Origin: an uncultured Neglectibacter sp.
GTDB taxonomy: Bacteria > Bacillota > Clostridia > Oscillospirales > Acutalibacteraceae
Assembly (NCBI GenBank): GCA_937958185.1
Contig: CALFFN010000028.1
Span: 1-64,000 of the forward strand
Length of the DNA: 64,000 bases
Direction: 5' to 3'
This document shows positions 32,362 to 41,120 of the stretch, piece after piece; the stretch's first letter is position 1, and each line of letters begins with the position of its first letter. The translations under genes were made by a program, and so were the position numbers. The notes below the pieces were generated by a model. That model saw only the letters and a list, made by a program, of their open reading frames with translations. It was not told the DNA's origin and did no database searches.

Positions 32362-34545
32362 TCACTTCACTACAAAATGCTTCGTCAGGCTTTCGCCGTC
32401 CCGGAGCCAGCGCCCGGAAACAGCGCTGAGATTCAAGCCGCCGTGCATGAGCAGCGCGCCGGAATAGGTTTCGCCGGTCTCCTCATCGGTATAGAGCTTG
32501 TCGGGGTCCAGCCCCCGCAGGCACTGGCGCTGGTACAGGTTCTCCGGCTGGCGCATGACCACCCGGGTGAACAGCACCTCGTTCTTATCCTGGCTGACAA
32601 ACTCCCAGTCGCAGACAAAGGCGTTTTCCGTGGGGGCGGTGATCCTGTAAAAATCGCCAAAACGGATGAGCTCGTAATACTTGTGATAGTCCTGCACCTG
32701 CCGCTTGACGATCTCCTTTTCCTCCGCCGTCAGCTTCCGGGGGTCCAGCTCATAGCCAAAGGTGCCGCACATGGCGACGTTGCCCCGGGTGACGATATCC
32801 GTCCTCGGATTGGCGGACACGTGGGCGCCAATGGCGGCGATGGGATAGCACAGGGACGCGCCGAACTGAATAGTCAGCCGCTCGATGGCGTCGGTGTTGT
32901 CGCTTGCCCAGATCTGAGGGGAATAGTACATCATGCCGGCGTCAAACCTGCCGCCGCCGGAGGAACAGTTTTCCAGCAGAATGTGGGGGAAGGCGGTGGT
33001 GACCCGGTCCATCAGGTCGTACACGCCCAGCACATAGCGGTGGAAGAATTCCCCCTGCCGCTCCGGCGGGAGCTGCAGGCTGGCGGCTTCAGTGATATTG
33101 CGGTTGCAGTCCCACTTGATATAGGCGATGTTTGCCTTGGAGATCACGTCTGCCATCTGCTGGAAGATGTAGTCCCTCACGTCCGCACGGGTCATGTCCA
33201 GCACACACTGGTGCCGGGAAATGGATTTTCCCCTGCCGGGGGCACAGACCGCCCAATCCGGGTGGGCACGGTACAGGTCGCTATCCGGGTTTATCATCTC
33301 CGGCTCGTACCAAATGCCGAACTTCACACCCAGAGCGTTTACCCTGTCCACCAGCTGCCCCAGCGTGCCGCCCAGCTTTTCTTCGTTGACCTGCCAGTCG
33401 CCCAGCGCCCGGTGGTCGTCAAAGCGGTTGCCGAACCAGCCGTCGTCCATCACCAGCATATCAATGCCCAGCTCTTTGGCTTCCCTGGCAAACTCCACCA
33501 GCTTGTCGCCGTCAAAATCGAAATACGCCGCTTCCCAGCTGTTGATAAGCAGGGGGCGCTTCTTTTTTGTCCACTCGCTGCGCATCAAATGGTCCAGATA
33601 GAAGTGGTGGAAGGTGCGGCTCATGCCGCCGACGCCGTTTTCGGAATAGACCAGCACCGCTTCCGGCGTGGTGAAGGTCTCTCCCGGCTCCAGCCGCCAG
33701 CGGAAGTCCTCGGGGTTGATGCCCGCCAGCACGCGGGGGCAGCCCCGGGTGTCCACCTCGATGTCTATGGCAAAATTGCCGCTGTAGATGAGATTCAAGC
33801 CGTAAGCGTCTCCCGTTTCCTCGGTGGCGGTCCTGTCCACCAGAGCCGCAAAGGGATTGTGGTTGGGTCCCGTCATGCCGCGCTTGGAGTGAATGGACTG
33901 TATCCCGTGGTGCAGGGGCTGGCGCTCGGTCGTGTTTTCCTTTGCCCATTTGCCGTACACATGGATCATGTCCATATCCATGGTAGGCAGCTCCAGGCAG
34001 GCGCTGTAGACCTGCTCCAGCTCCACAGCCTTGTCGCCACTGTTTTCCACCCGGACGCTGCGGGTCATGACGCCGTAATCCTCAAACACGGTGTACAGCA
34101 GGAACACCTTGACGCCCGTCACCGCGTCCACCGTTTCCACTTCCAGCGTTTCCGCTTCGTCCTCTTTCGCGAAGGTTGCGGGCAGACCGGGCAACGGGGG
34201 CTTTCCTTTCGTGATCTTGTGGGAAACGTACCGCAGGTCGGTCACGGTGTTGCCGTCCCCGCCCCGAACGGTACAGGCGGAAATGCGGAAGTCCCCCGCG
34301 CCGTTCCCCGGGTACTCCATGGGGTTGATATCCGCGGAAAACAGGGGGTCGTCCACCTTGTCCGCATAGGGGCTGAGGGAATCGAACCAGCCGCGGTACA
34401 TCAGGTGTTTCAAATTGTTGTCGGGCAGCTTTGCCCCATAGTACAGGTGGACCAAAAAGCCCTCGTCATACACCAGAAAGGCATAGGTGGAGCTTTTGGT
34501 GTCCAGCTTGAAGATTTTTTTCGTTTCGTCAAAAAAGACAGGCAT
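32362..34545 (-). CDS. Alpha-galactosidase, glycoside hydrolase family 36
   Basis: 727 aa from ATG 34545, preceded by GGAGGTCG. GH36 features seen are the N-terminal beta-sandwich, then the barrel with VMDDGWFGNRFDDHRALGDW, FGIWYEPEMINPDSDLY, the nucleophile aspartate in YIKWDCNRN, and CSSGGGRFD with the acid/base aspartate near QIWASDNTDA. It removes alpha-1,6-galactose from raffinose-type sugars or galactomannan fragments. No signal peptide: cytoplasmic. It matches the GH42 and GH32 genes in a plant-sugar theme. Confidence 0.96.
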   Translation of the reverse strand: MPVFFDETKKIFKLDTKSSTYAFLVYDEGFLVHLYYGAKLPDNNLKHLMYRGWFDSLSPYADKVDDPLFSADINPMEYPGNGAGDFRISACTVRGGDGNTVTDLRYVSHKITKGKPPLPGLPATFAKEDEAETLEVETVDAVTGVKVFLLYTVFEDYGVMTRSVRVENSGDKAVELEQVYSACLELPTMDMDMIHVYGKWAKENTTERQPLHHGIQSIHSKRGMTGPNHNPFAALVDRTATEETGDAYGLNLIYSGNFAIDIEVDTRGCPRVLAGINPEDFRWRLEPGETFTTPEAVLVYSENGVGGMSRTFHHFYLDHLMRSEWTKKKRPLLINSWEAAYFDFDGDKLVEFAREAKELGIDMLVMDDGWFGNRFDDHRALGDWQVNEEKLGGTLGQLVDRVNALGVKFGIWYEPEMINPDSDLYRAHPDWAVCAPGRGKSISRHQCVLDMTRADVRDYIFQQMADVISKANIAYIKWDCNRNITEAASLQLPPERQGEFFHRYVLGVYDLMDRVTTAFPHILLENCSSGGGRFDAGMMYYSPQIWASDNTDAIERLTIQFGASLCYPIAAIGAHVSANPRTDIVTRGNVAMCGTFGYELDPRKLTAEEKEIVKRQVQDYHKYYELIRFGDFYRITAPTENAFVCDWEFVSQDKNEVLFTRVVMRQPENLYQRQCLRGLDPDKLYTDEETGETYSGALLMHGGLNLSAVSGRWLRDGESLTKHFVVK

Positions 34546-34660
34546 AAAGCGACCTCCGAATCCAAAATGAGTACGGCAACATTCTAGCACAGCGGTGAGA
34601 GGAGAACAAGCCTTTTCGGAAAGAAAAGTTTTTCATTTCCTGATATGCTTTCCAGCACAT

Positions 34661-34684
34661 AAAAACGCCGCTTGCGCGGCGCTT
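34661..34684 (-). terminator. Terminator after the DUF4364 gene
   Basis: Leftward strand: CGCCGC-GCAA-GCGGCG followed by TTTTTATG. Confidence 0.8.
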
Positions 34685-34728
34685 GTTTCTTCAAAAGATT
34701 TCCCCCTGCGCAAGCAGAGGTCTTAAGC

Positions 34729-35310
34729 TTATTCCCGTTCTGCAAAATAGGCGCGGGCATAAGTCTCGTCCCCGGTGAGGGAGGAAAGCAGCAGCCGGTA
34801 GACCGCCTCCGGGTTTTGATAAAAATTCCGCTCGATGAGCTTTGCCCCGTTCCAGTCCGGCGCATAGAGGGAAACGCTCATCAGTTCCATCTCGCCGCCG
34901 GAAATGTGGCAGGTGATCTGGTACCCTTTCTCCGTCTCCGCGATCTCCACCCGGTTCTCCCGGCGAGCCTTTGCCTCCGCCATCAGCCGCATGGCGGCTT
35001 CCAGCGCCTTGTCCCGCACGGAAAGGGGCAGCGTCGCGTCAAGGCTCCCGGCAATTTCCCTGCCGGAAGCGGTCACGGTGTACAGCCCGTTTTCGTCCTG
35101 CGCGATGTTCCCCTGCCGCAGCAGCGCCGCCAGCGCGTCGCCAACCTCGAAATAATTTGCCAGCGCCTTGCCCTGTATGATCTGGGAAATGCTCTCCCCG
35201 GACAGCGGTGCGTCCACGCTGGCGAGGATATAGCACAGCAAAATGCGGATATCGTTCTGCGTCCAAAGCCCACCGGGCTCTACTCCCCCGGTAAATGCGT
35301 CCCTGCTCAT
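34729..35310 (-). CDS. DUF4364-family protein (winged-helix regulator-like)
   Basis: 193 aa. The N-terminal half fits a winged helix (NDIRILLCYILASVDAPLSGESISQIIQ, then NGLYTVTASGREIAGSL), and the C-terminal half contains strands such as GYQITCHISGGEMELMSVSLYAP. This is the DUF4364 profile found widely in Clostridia and thought to be regulatory. ATG follows GAAAGGGG. It is alone with its own terminator. A heptamer tract lies just upstream at 35328. Confidence 0.85.
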   Translation of the reverse strand: MSRDAFTGGVEPGGLWTQNDIRILLCYILASVDAPLSGESISQIIQGKALANYFEVGDALAALLRQGNIAQDENGLYTVTASGREIAGSLDATLPLSVRDKALEAAMRLMAEAKARRENRVEIAETEKGYQITCHISGGEMELMSVSLYAPDWNGAKLIERNFYQNPEAVYRLLLSSLTGDETYARAYFAERE

Positions 35311-35327
35311 GGCGCGCCCCTTTCCAG

Positions 35328-35355
35328 ATGTTAGTTGTTAGTTATTAGTTGTTAG
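35328..35355. repeat. Heptamer tract
   Basis: Four 7-base units ATGTTAG, TTGTTAG, TTATTAG, TTGTTAG (reverse form of CTAACAA), 18 bases upstream of the DUF4364 start. Confidence 0.85.
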
Positions 35356-35567
35356 ACAGGGGCTATCGGAACCAAATCTTCCGGGACCCCGTCTCCGGCA
35401 TTCAGTATACTATATTTTTTCGGTTTTGACCAGACCCGTCTCCGTTTTTTCCCATTGGGGAAGCTGACGCCGGAAAATTTTTCAAAAAAATTTTGAAAAT
35501 CGGTGAGTGTTTTTTCCTGTTCGATTGTATAATAGGCAAATCCAGTTTCTGGAAAGGAGAAACTATC

Positions 35568-36854
35568 ATGTTCAAAAGAAAGCTGAAAAGAATCGTTGGG
35601 CTCGTCCTGTCCGCCGTACTGTTGCTCTCTTCCACTGCTTTGCCTGTCAGTGCAGAGGAAAACCACGGTGAAGTTGGTAAAAATTCCATGGCGGAGGACA
35701 TTTATTTCCTGCCGGAAGAGGTCGCCACGGAAATAGGGCGCCTGTTTTTGGAGGACATGAAAAAGGAAGAATATACCGCTTGGAATGAAGACACAGAAGT
35801 GGTATCTACCACTCCGCTGTATGCGGAGGACGGGGAAACCTATAATGCATACTGCATTGAATTTACCATTGGCTATGTGGTGGTTGCCGCCCACGCCGAC
35901 GTGTCCTCCCCTATTTTGGAATGGTCCGATACGGAAGAACCCTATTACGCGGAAATGGAAAAGCAAAGAAGCACCCGGAAAATCGTCTATCTCGGCGCGC
36001 TGGACTATCTGGCGGATAACGGCAGCGATACTCTTGTATCCGCGATTGGCGAGGAGGTGCCCCGGAACGAGCTGGTCAATACTCTGGAAGAACGCCGGGA
36101 CGAGAAATACGTCAATGCGGAAACCGCCGAAGCCATTGCGGAAATCACTTCAAATGACGGCAAACGGCGTATCAATACTCCAAATTGGCCCGGTGGTTAT
36201 ATCATTGACCCTTTTATATATGCAAATAAAGTTTACGGCGGAACATTCTACAATGTAAACTGGGCAAACCATTGGTACAATATTGTTGACAGCGACAGTG
36301 CCAATTTCAACTTTGCGATTATGTCAGATTTCGCCAAAAACGAACCGAACTGTTGCCCTACTGCCATCACAAATATGATAAGAATGTATGGAAGAAAATA
36401 TAACGACAAAAGCATTCTGCAAGATAGTTATACTTCCATTTATAGTAAAGTAATGAGCGCAAATTATGGCTATTATGTCCCAGAAGGTGATTTTTTTAAG
36501 AATTTTGGTGGAGTTCCCCCCGAAAAAGCTCCAAAATTTCTCCAAGATGCATTCTACAAGTATTACATAAATACTGTTTCCACGACAACGGACATGTATC
36601 AATTGAATTATCAAGAGGTAAAAAAAGCATTTAGCTCTCCTGATAAATTGATAATGGTCGGGCTTCTAAAAAACGATTCCAAACACCCGTATGGCAGCCA
36701 CGCTCTCGTGGGCTACGCCTATACCCGAATTTGTAACGATAAGGTCTATCGCGCGTTTGTAAAAGTCGGCGATGGCAGAAACAGAATAGGTCGTTATATT
36801 GAAATTGACGCTGTTTCACCCGGCAGTCAGTGCTTTACTGTTTCGCTTAAATAA
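35568..36854 (+). CDS. Secreted papain-like cysteine peptidase (C39/C10-like)
   Basis: 428 aa. Signal peptide 1-29 ending VSAEE. Residues ~30-200 look like a propeptide (acidic, helical, with a beta segment YNAYCIEFTIGYVVVAAHAD as in Spi/SpeB propeptides). The mature domain has a cysteine pair in NEPNCCPTAITNMIRMYG (C262/C263), the catalytic histidine in SHALVGYAY (H378) and an acidic or Asn partner near KVGDGRN. Start ATG follows AAAGGAGAAAC, and a TATAAT lies at 35528. First gene of a four-gene operon with three small anchored proteins. The second half is AT-rich compared with neighbours. Confidence 0.75.
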   Translation: MFKRKLKRIVGLVLSAVLLLSSTALPVSAEENHGEVGKNSMAEDIYFLPEEVATEIGRLFLEDMKKEEYTAWNEDTEVVSTTPLYAEDGETYNAYCIEFTIGYVVVAAHADVSSPILEWSDTEEPYYAEMEKQRSTRKIVYLGALDYLADNGSDTLVSAIGEEVPRNELVNTLEERRDEKYVNAETAEAIAEITSNDGKRRINTPNWPGGYIIDPFIYANKVYGGTFYNVNWANHWYNIVDSDSANFNFAIMSDFAKNEPNCCPTAITNMIRMYGRKYNDKSILQDSYTSIYSKVMSANYGYYVPEGDFFKNFGGVPPEKAPKFLQDAFYKYYINTVSTTTDMYQLNYQEVKKAFSSPDKLIMVGLLKNDSKHPYGSHALVGYAYTRICNDKVYRAFVKVGDGRNRIGRYIEIDAVSPGSQCFTVSLK

Positions 36855-36866
36855 GAGGGAATAACC

Positions 36867-37331
36867 ATGAAAAAGAACCGTATCTTCCACATTTTCCTTG
36901 CCCTCGTTTTGGCTGCGGTGCTTGCCGCCGGTGGCTTTTCTCTCGATATCCTCATCAACGGCAAGCGGCTGCCGCTGTCCCGGGAAAGCGTTCGCTCCAT
37001 AGAGGTATACAGGTTTCCTCCTCCTACCCACAAAAAATTTCGCTGGGAGCTTGCGGAAGATAAAAACAAAATTGAGGAAACACTTTCTTTTTTGAACAGC
37101 TTTCGGTACGGTATTTTGGAGGAAGAGATGAACCGGGCCTATGGCGATACCCTGTTTGACATCACTGTTACTTATCAACATCATCAGGAAATTTTCTATT
37201 TCTACCCTGACGCCATCCTTATTCGACCAACCGCAGAAGCTATCATCACCTACCATGCCTATGTTGCGCAGGACACTGAAAAGTATCTGGAAGCAGCCGC
37301 ACGGCTTGAAGAAGCTCTCTTTGGCAGCTAA
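36867..37331 (+). CDS. Membrane-anchored small protein, LINGKRLPLSRES family, copy 1
   Basis: 154 aa. N-terminal signal anchor (IFLALVLAAVLAAGG), then DILINGKRLPLSRESVR and a C-terminal domain with FLNSFRYG, DITVTYQHHQEIFYFYPD and EAAARLEEAL. No known family. Same first 45 aa as copy 2 with few changes, so it is a recent duplication. It begins 12 bases after the peptidase stop. Confidence 0.78.
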   Translation: MKKNRIFHIFLALVLAAVLAAGGFSLDILINGKRLPLSRESVRSIEVYRFPPPTHKKFRWELAEDKNKIEETLSFLNSFRYGILEEEMNRAYGDTLFDITVTYQHHQEIFYFYPDAILIRPTAEAIITYHAYVAQDTEKYLEAAARLEEALFGS

Positions 37332-37353
37332 CTTCGGAAAGGAAGGCAATAAA

Positions 37354-37860
37354 ATGAAGAAGAACCATATCTCCCGCATTTTCCTTGCCCTTATTTTGGC
37401 TGCGGTGCTTGCCGCCAGCGGCTGGGGGCTGGATATTCTCATCAACGGCAAGCGGCTGCCGCTATCCCGGGAAAGTGTTCGGAAAGTTTTGGTTGACATC
37501 AGTCTTGACCTGCCGGGTTATTCGGACATGGAGCTAGAGGACAGACGTCTTTTTCTGGACAACAGCGACCCAGAAGATCAGGAAATCATTAAGGAAGCTC
37601 TTTCACTGTTGAAGGAGTTTCGATATGCGGAAATCGGCACCGCAAAAGATGGGGCGCGATTCAACGACGTATTATGCTCTATGAAAATTACCTACCGGCA
37701 CCATCAGGAAGACTTCTGGATTTTTCCTGACAGGGTTCGGTGTTTCAACTCCCTGAAAGAATCAACCGACTCGCCCACCTACATGGAAAAAAATTCCGAA
37801 AAATTCCGGGAACGGATCGAACGTTTCGCCGAAATCGTTTACGGAGAGAAAAACGACTGA
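37354..37860 (+). CDS. Membrane-anchored small protein, copy 2
   Basis: 168 aa. The N-terminus (IFLALILAAVLAASG, DILINGKRLPLSRESVR) is almost the same as copy 1; the rest diverges (VLVDISLDLPGYSDMELED) but keeps LLKEFRYA, KITYRHHQEDFWIFPD and a C-terminal EKFRERIERFAEI helix. No family known. It begins 22 bases after copy 1. ATG follows GGAAAGGAAGG. Confidence 0.78.
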   Translation: MKKNHISRIFLALILAAVLAASGWGLDILINGKRLPLSRESVRKVLVDISLDLPGYSDMELEDRRLFLDNSDPEDQEIIKEALSLLKEFRYAEIGTAKDGARFNDVLCSMKITYRHHQEDFWIFPDRVRCFNSLKESTDSPTYMEKNSEKFRERIERFAEIVYGEKND

Positions 37861-37877
37861 CCCTGAAAGGAGAACAC

Positions 37878-38387
37878 ATGAAACGAAAAATGAAACTGTT
37901 GATTTGCTGTTCTGTGGCTCTGGCACTGGCGCTGATCCTCTGCGGCATTTTCTTCGGCGACCGGCTGATAAACGGGGACAGGCTGAAAATCCGCGAGGAC
38001 ATTCCCGTCCGGGTCGATTATTGCCCTAACGGAGACGCTGCGGTCACCCGCGCTTTTGTGGACAAAAAGCTGACAGAAGAATTTATGGCATTTCTCAAGG
38101 ACTTCCGTTACGACGATTATTTTATCCCCGGAGCTTCCCTGGGGTGGAACGCGAACCTCACCTTCTATTTTCAGGACGACACGTTCTTTTTTGTGGATAT
38201 CCGCTCAGACCAGTCCATGATCGTAGACCCGAATGACGGGAAACACCCGCTGACCATTTATTACCCCAAGGATACTGCCGCCTATCGGGAAAAGCGAAAA
38301 TACTTTTTGGAAAAGTTTTCCACAGCGGCGGGGTTCCCCGTAAAAACGGAGTGGGAAAATTTTTCCGAAAGCGCGGGCTTGCCCTGA
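37878..38387 (+). CDS. Membrane-anchored small protein, diverged copy 3
   Basis: 169 aa. Signal anchor with LALALILCGIFFG, then DRLINGDRLKIREDIPVRV, a diverged form of the shared motif, and AFLKDFRYDD, NLTFYFQDDTFFFVDI as equivalents of the copy 1/2 segments. Also ends in a charged helix. ATG 37878 follows GAAAGGAG, 17 bases after copy 2. Last gene of the operon. Confidence 0.75.
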   Translation: MKRKMKLLICCSVALALALILCGIFFGDRLINGDRLKIREDIPVRVDYCPNGDAAVTRAFVDKKLTEEFMAFLKDFRYDDYFIPGASLGWNANLTFYFQDDTFFFVDIRSDQSMIVDPNDGKHPLTIYYPKDTAAYREKRKYFLEKFSTAAGFPVKTEWENFSESAGLP

Positions 38388-38476
38388 AAACGGTGACTGC
38401 CAAAGGAAAGCCTGCCCCTCTCGCCCGTAGCATGAAAAACGATCGTTCCGCTCAGGGAAAAACCTTCCCCTGTTTC

Positions 38477-38509
38477 AACTGACCCGGTTTTTACCGGGTC
38501 AGTTTCTTC
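38477..38509 (+). terminator. Intrinsic terminator
   Basis: AACTGACCCGG / CCGGGTCAGTTT with loop TTTTTA and tail CTTCTT, closing the peptidase operon 90 bases after its last stop. Confidence 0.85.
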
Positions 38510-38538
38510 TTGCAATTTTTTGAGGGATATGGTATACT
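38510..38538 (+). promoter_or_regulatory. Promoter of the Crp/Fnr-family gene
   Basis: TTGCAA, 17 bases, TATACT. The -35 directly follows the preceding terminator. Confidence 0.82.
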
Positions 38539-38549
38539 CTCTCTGAAAT

Positions 38550-38563
38550 GTTGCCACGGCAAC
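38550..38563. promoter_or_regulatory. Candidate Crp/Fnr operator
   Basis: Perfect palindrome GTTGCC-AC-GGCAAC placed 11 bases after the -10, around +5 to +18. The regulator encoded just downstream is the likely ligand, giving autorepression. Confidence 0.6.
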
Positions 38564-38587
38564 GTAATTTGCAAAAGAGGTGGCTCT

Positions 38588-39259
38588 GTGGACCTGACGG
38601 CGGAGGAAAAGCTTATAGTGGAACGCTCCGGCTTATTTGCGGGCATTTCCCCGGAAAAGCTGACAGAAATGCTCCATTGCCTTCCCGCCCGGCGGGCGGC
38701 ATTTTCCCAGGGGGAATTCCTGCTGCGGGAGGGCGATACCGTAAACGATGTGGGGCTGGTGCTTTCCGGGCACGCGGTATCCCTGAGAACCGACGGGCAG
38801 GGTGCGCCGCTGCTGCTCACCTCGCTGGAAAGCGGCAGCTTTGTGGGCATTCTGGTCGCCGGGAGCCGGGAGAGGAAAAGCCCGGTGTCCGTGCAGGCGA
38901 AAACGCCCCTTGCCGTCCTCTTTTTCCCTGCCGACGCGCTGATTTTCCCCTGCGGGAAAAACTGCCCGGAGCACCGGCGGCTGACCGAAAACCTGCTTGC
39001 CTGCATGGCGGAAAAATCCCTGTCGCTGAACGACAGGATCGACTGCCTTGTCCGCCGGGGCGTGCGGGAAAAGATCCTGGTGTACCTGCGCCATATGGCA
39101 AAGGCGCGGGGCAGCCGGGAATTCTTCATTCCGCTGGACAGGGAAGCCATGGCGGGCTACCTGAATGTGGAACGCACCGCCCTGTCCCGGGAGCTTTCCC
39201 GCATGAAAGCGGAGGGGCTGCTGGAATATCGAAAAAATTTCTTCCGCCTGCTGCAATGA
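38588..39259 (+). CDS. Crp/Fnr-family transcriptional regulator
   Basis: 223 aa from GTG 38588, preceded by AGAGGTGG. The N-terminal beta-roll (about 15-120) contains GEFLLREGDTVNDVGLVLSG; the dimerisation helix and the C-terminal HTH (PLDREAMAGYLNVERTALSRELSRMKAEGLL) follow. A CNCPEH-like cysteine pair (CGKNC, about 119-123) sits after the beta-roll, so redox or metal sensing is possible. It heads a gene run with an ABC transporter and probably controls it. Confidence 0.88.
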   Translation: MDLTAEEKLIVERSGLFAGISPEKLTEMLHCLPARRAAFSQGEFLLREGDTVNDVGLVLSGHAVSLRTDGQGAPLLLTSLESGSFVGILVAGSRERKSPVSVQAKTPLAVLFFPADALIFPCGKNCPEHRRLTENLLACMAEKSLSLNDRIDCLVRRGVREKILVYLRHMAKARGSREFFIPLDREAMAGYLNVERTALSRELSRMKAEGLLEYRKNFFRLLQ

Positions 39260-39291
39260 CGGCGAAGAACAACTTAAAAGGAGAGATTTTT

Positions 39292-40362
39292 ATGAAAAAA
39301 CTGATCGCCCTTACATTGGTGCTGATGCTGTGCCTGACCCTGTCCGCCTGTGGGAACAGCGCGCCCGGCTCCACCCCCGCAGGCTCCGCTTCATCGTCTT
39401 CTGAAGCTCCCAGCTCTGCCCCGGCGTCTTCCATGCCGGAAAGCGAGGCGTCCCAAGCCGCATCGGAGCCTGCCGAGGTCGCCGCTTTGAAAGGTCCCAC
39501 CGCCATGGGCATGGTGCAGCTGATGGAACAGGAAGCTGCCGGCGACGCCCCGCAGTTCCACTTTGAGATCGCGGCTTCCGCCGACGAGCTCACCCCCCGG
39601 CTGGTGCAGGGGACGCTGGACATTGCCGCCGTGCCTGCCAACCTTGCTTCCGTGCTGTACAACAACACGGAGGGAAAGATCAGGGTGCTGGCGGTGAACA
39701 CCCTGGGCGTGCTGTATCTGGTGGAAAGCGGGGACACGGTGCATTCTGTGGAGGACCTGCGGGGAAAGACCGTCTATTCCAGCGGGAAAGGCTCCACCCC
39801 GGAATACGCCCTCACCTATATGCTGTCCCAAAACGGCATTGACCCGGAAACCGACGTGACCATCGAATGGAAATCGGAGCATTCCGAATGCGTGGCGGCG
39901 CTGGCGGCGGAGGAAAACGCCATTGCCATGCTGCCCCAGCCCTTTGTCACCACGGCGCAGATGAAAAATGAAAATATCCGCGTGGCGCTGGACCTGACCA
40001 AAGAATGGGAAAACCTTTCCTCCACCGCAAACACTGCCGCCACCCTGATTACCGGCGTGGTGGTGGCGCGGGCGGAGTATGTCGAGGAGAACCCGGAGCA
40101 GGTGGCGGATTTCCTCTCAAAATACGAAGCTTCCGTGAAATACGTCACCACCGATATTGACGGCGCCGCCGCGCTGGTCGGGAAATACGACATCGTGCCG
40201 GAGGCTGTGGCAAAGCAGGCTCTGCCCCAGTGCAACATCACTTTCCTTGCCGGGGAGGAAATGCGGGAAAAGCTTTCCGCTTACCTCCAGATACTGTTTG
40301 AGCAGAACCCCAAAGCGATCGGAGGCGCAATGCCCGGTGACGACTTCTACTACCTCCCCTGA
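39292..40362 (+). CDS. ABC transporter substrate-binding lipoprotein (NitT/TauT-like)
   Basis: 356 aa. Signal peptide with lipobox LSAC, then a Ser/Ala/Pro-rich linker to about residue 65. The remainder has the type II periplasmic-binding fold with GPTAMGMVQLMEQ, DIAAVPANLASVLYN and GKTVYSSGKGSTPEYAL, as in NMT1-like (NitT/TauT) binding proteins. It is exported and lipid-anchored. Ligand unknown: nitrate, sulfonate and thiamine precursor are family options. ATG follows AAAAGGAGAG. Confidence 0.87.
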   Translation: MKKLIALTLVLMLCLTLSACGNSAPGSTPAGSASSSSEAPSSAPASSMPESEASQAASEPAEVAALKGPTAMGMVQLMEQEAAGDAPQFHFEIAASADELTPRLVQGTLDIAAVPANLASVLYNNTEGKIRVLAVNTLGVLYLVESGDTVHSVEDLRGKTVYSSGKGSTPEYALTYMLSQNGIDPETDVTIEWKSEHSECVAALAAEENAIAMLPQPFVTTAQMKNENIRVALDLTKEWENLSSTANTAATLITGVVVARAEYVEENPEQVADFLSKYEASVKYVTTDIDGAAALVGKYDIVPEAVAKQALPQCNITFLAGEEMREKLSAYLQILFEQNPKAIGGAMPGDDFYYLP

Positions 40363-41107
40363 CCGCAGCAGGCTGTCCCATATTCTGGCGGCGGCATTCT
40401 GGCTCCTCCTCTGGCAGCTTGCCGCCATGGGGCTGAACCAGAGTATCCTGCTGGTGTCCCCGGTAACGGTGATCCTGCGGCTCTTTGAGCTGCTGCCCAC
40501 CCTGGGCTTCTGGAGCGCCGTGGGCTTTTCCTTTCTCCGCATTACGCTGGGCTTTCTGCTGGCGGCGGTGTTCGGCACCGCGCTGGCGGCGCTTGCCGCC
40601 CGGTTCTCTCTGGTGCGCGCCCTTGCCGCCCCGCCCATGCGGGCGGTAAAATCTATCCCGGTGGCGTCCTTTATCATTTTGGTGCTGCTGTGGGTGCCGT
40701 CAAGGAACCTTTCCGTGGTGATCTCCTTTCTGATGGTGCTGCCTGTAGTCTACGCCAATGTGCTGACAGGCGCGGAAAGCATGGACGAAAAACTCACCGA
40801 AATGGCAAATGTGTTCCAGGTCCCTCTTTCCCGGAGGGTGCGGTATTTGTACCTGCCCCAGATCCTGCCCTTTTTCCGCTCCGCCTGCGCCGCCGGGCTG
40901 GGGCTGTGCTGGAAAGCCGGCATTGCCGCGGAGGTCATCGGGCTGCCGGACGGCTCCATCGGGGAACGGCTGTACGAGGCAAAGGTCTATCTGGAAACCC
41001 CGGATCTGTTCGCCTGGACGCTGGTGATCGTCCTTGTCAGCCTGCTGTTTGAGCGATTGTTTTTGTTCCTGCTGGGCAAGGGAATGTCCCGGCTGGAAAG
41101 GCTATAG
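40337..41107 (+). CDS. ABC transporter permease (NitT/TauT-like)
   Basis: 256 aa from GTG 40337, preceded by GGAGG; it overlaps the binding-protein gene by 26 bases in another frame. Six membrane helices with the EAA-type loop (MDEKLTEMANVFQVPLSRRVRYLYLPQI), as in SsuC/TauC permeases. The mid-region GLGLCWKAGIAAEVIGLPDGSIG is typical of the family. It forms one importer with the genes on both sides. Confidence 0.9.
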   Translation: MTTSTTSPDRSRLSHILAAAFWLLLWQLAAMGLNQSILLVSPVTVILRLFELLPTLGFWSAVGFSFLRITLGFLLAAVFGTALAALAARFSLVRALAAPPMRAVKSIPVASFIILVLLWVPSRNLSVVISFLMVLPVVYANVLTGAESMDEKLTEMANVFQVPLSRRVRYLYLPQILPFFRSACAAGLGLCWKAGIAAEVIGLPDGSIGERLYEAKVYLETPDLFAWTLVIVLVSLLFERLFLFLLGKGMSRLERL

Positions 41108-41120
41108 GGAGAAGGCTGTT

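Noticed and set aside
32377..34587. Rightward open frame of 736 codons opposite the GH36 gene
   Set aside because: Same reason: antisense to a clear GH36 gene, no motif, no ribosome binding site.
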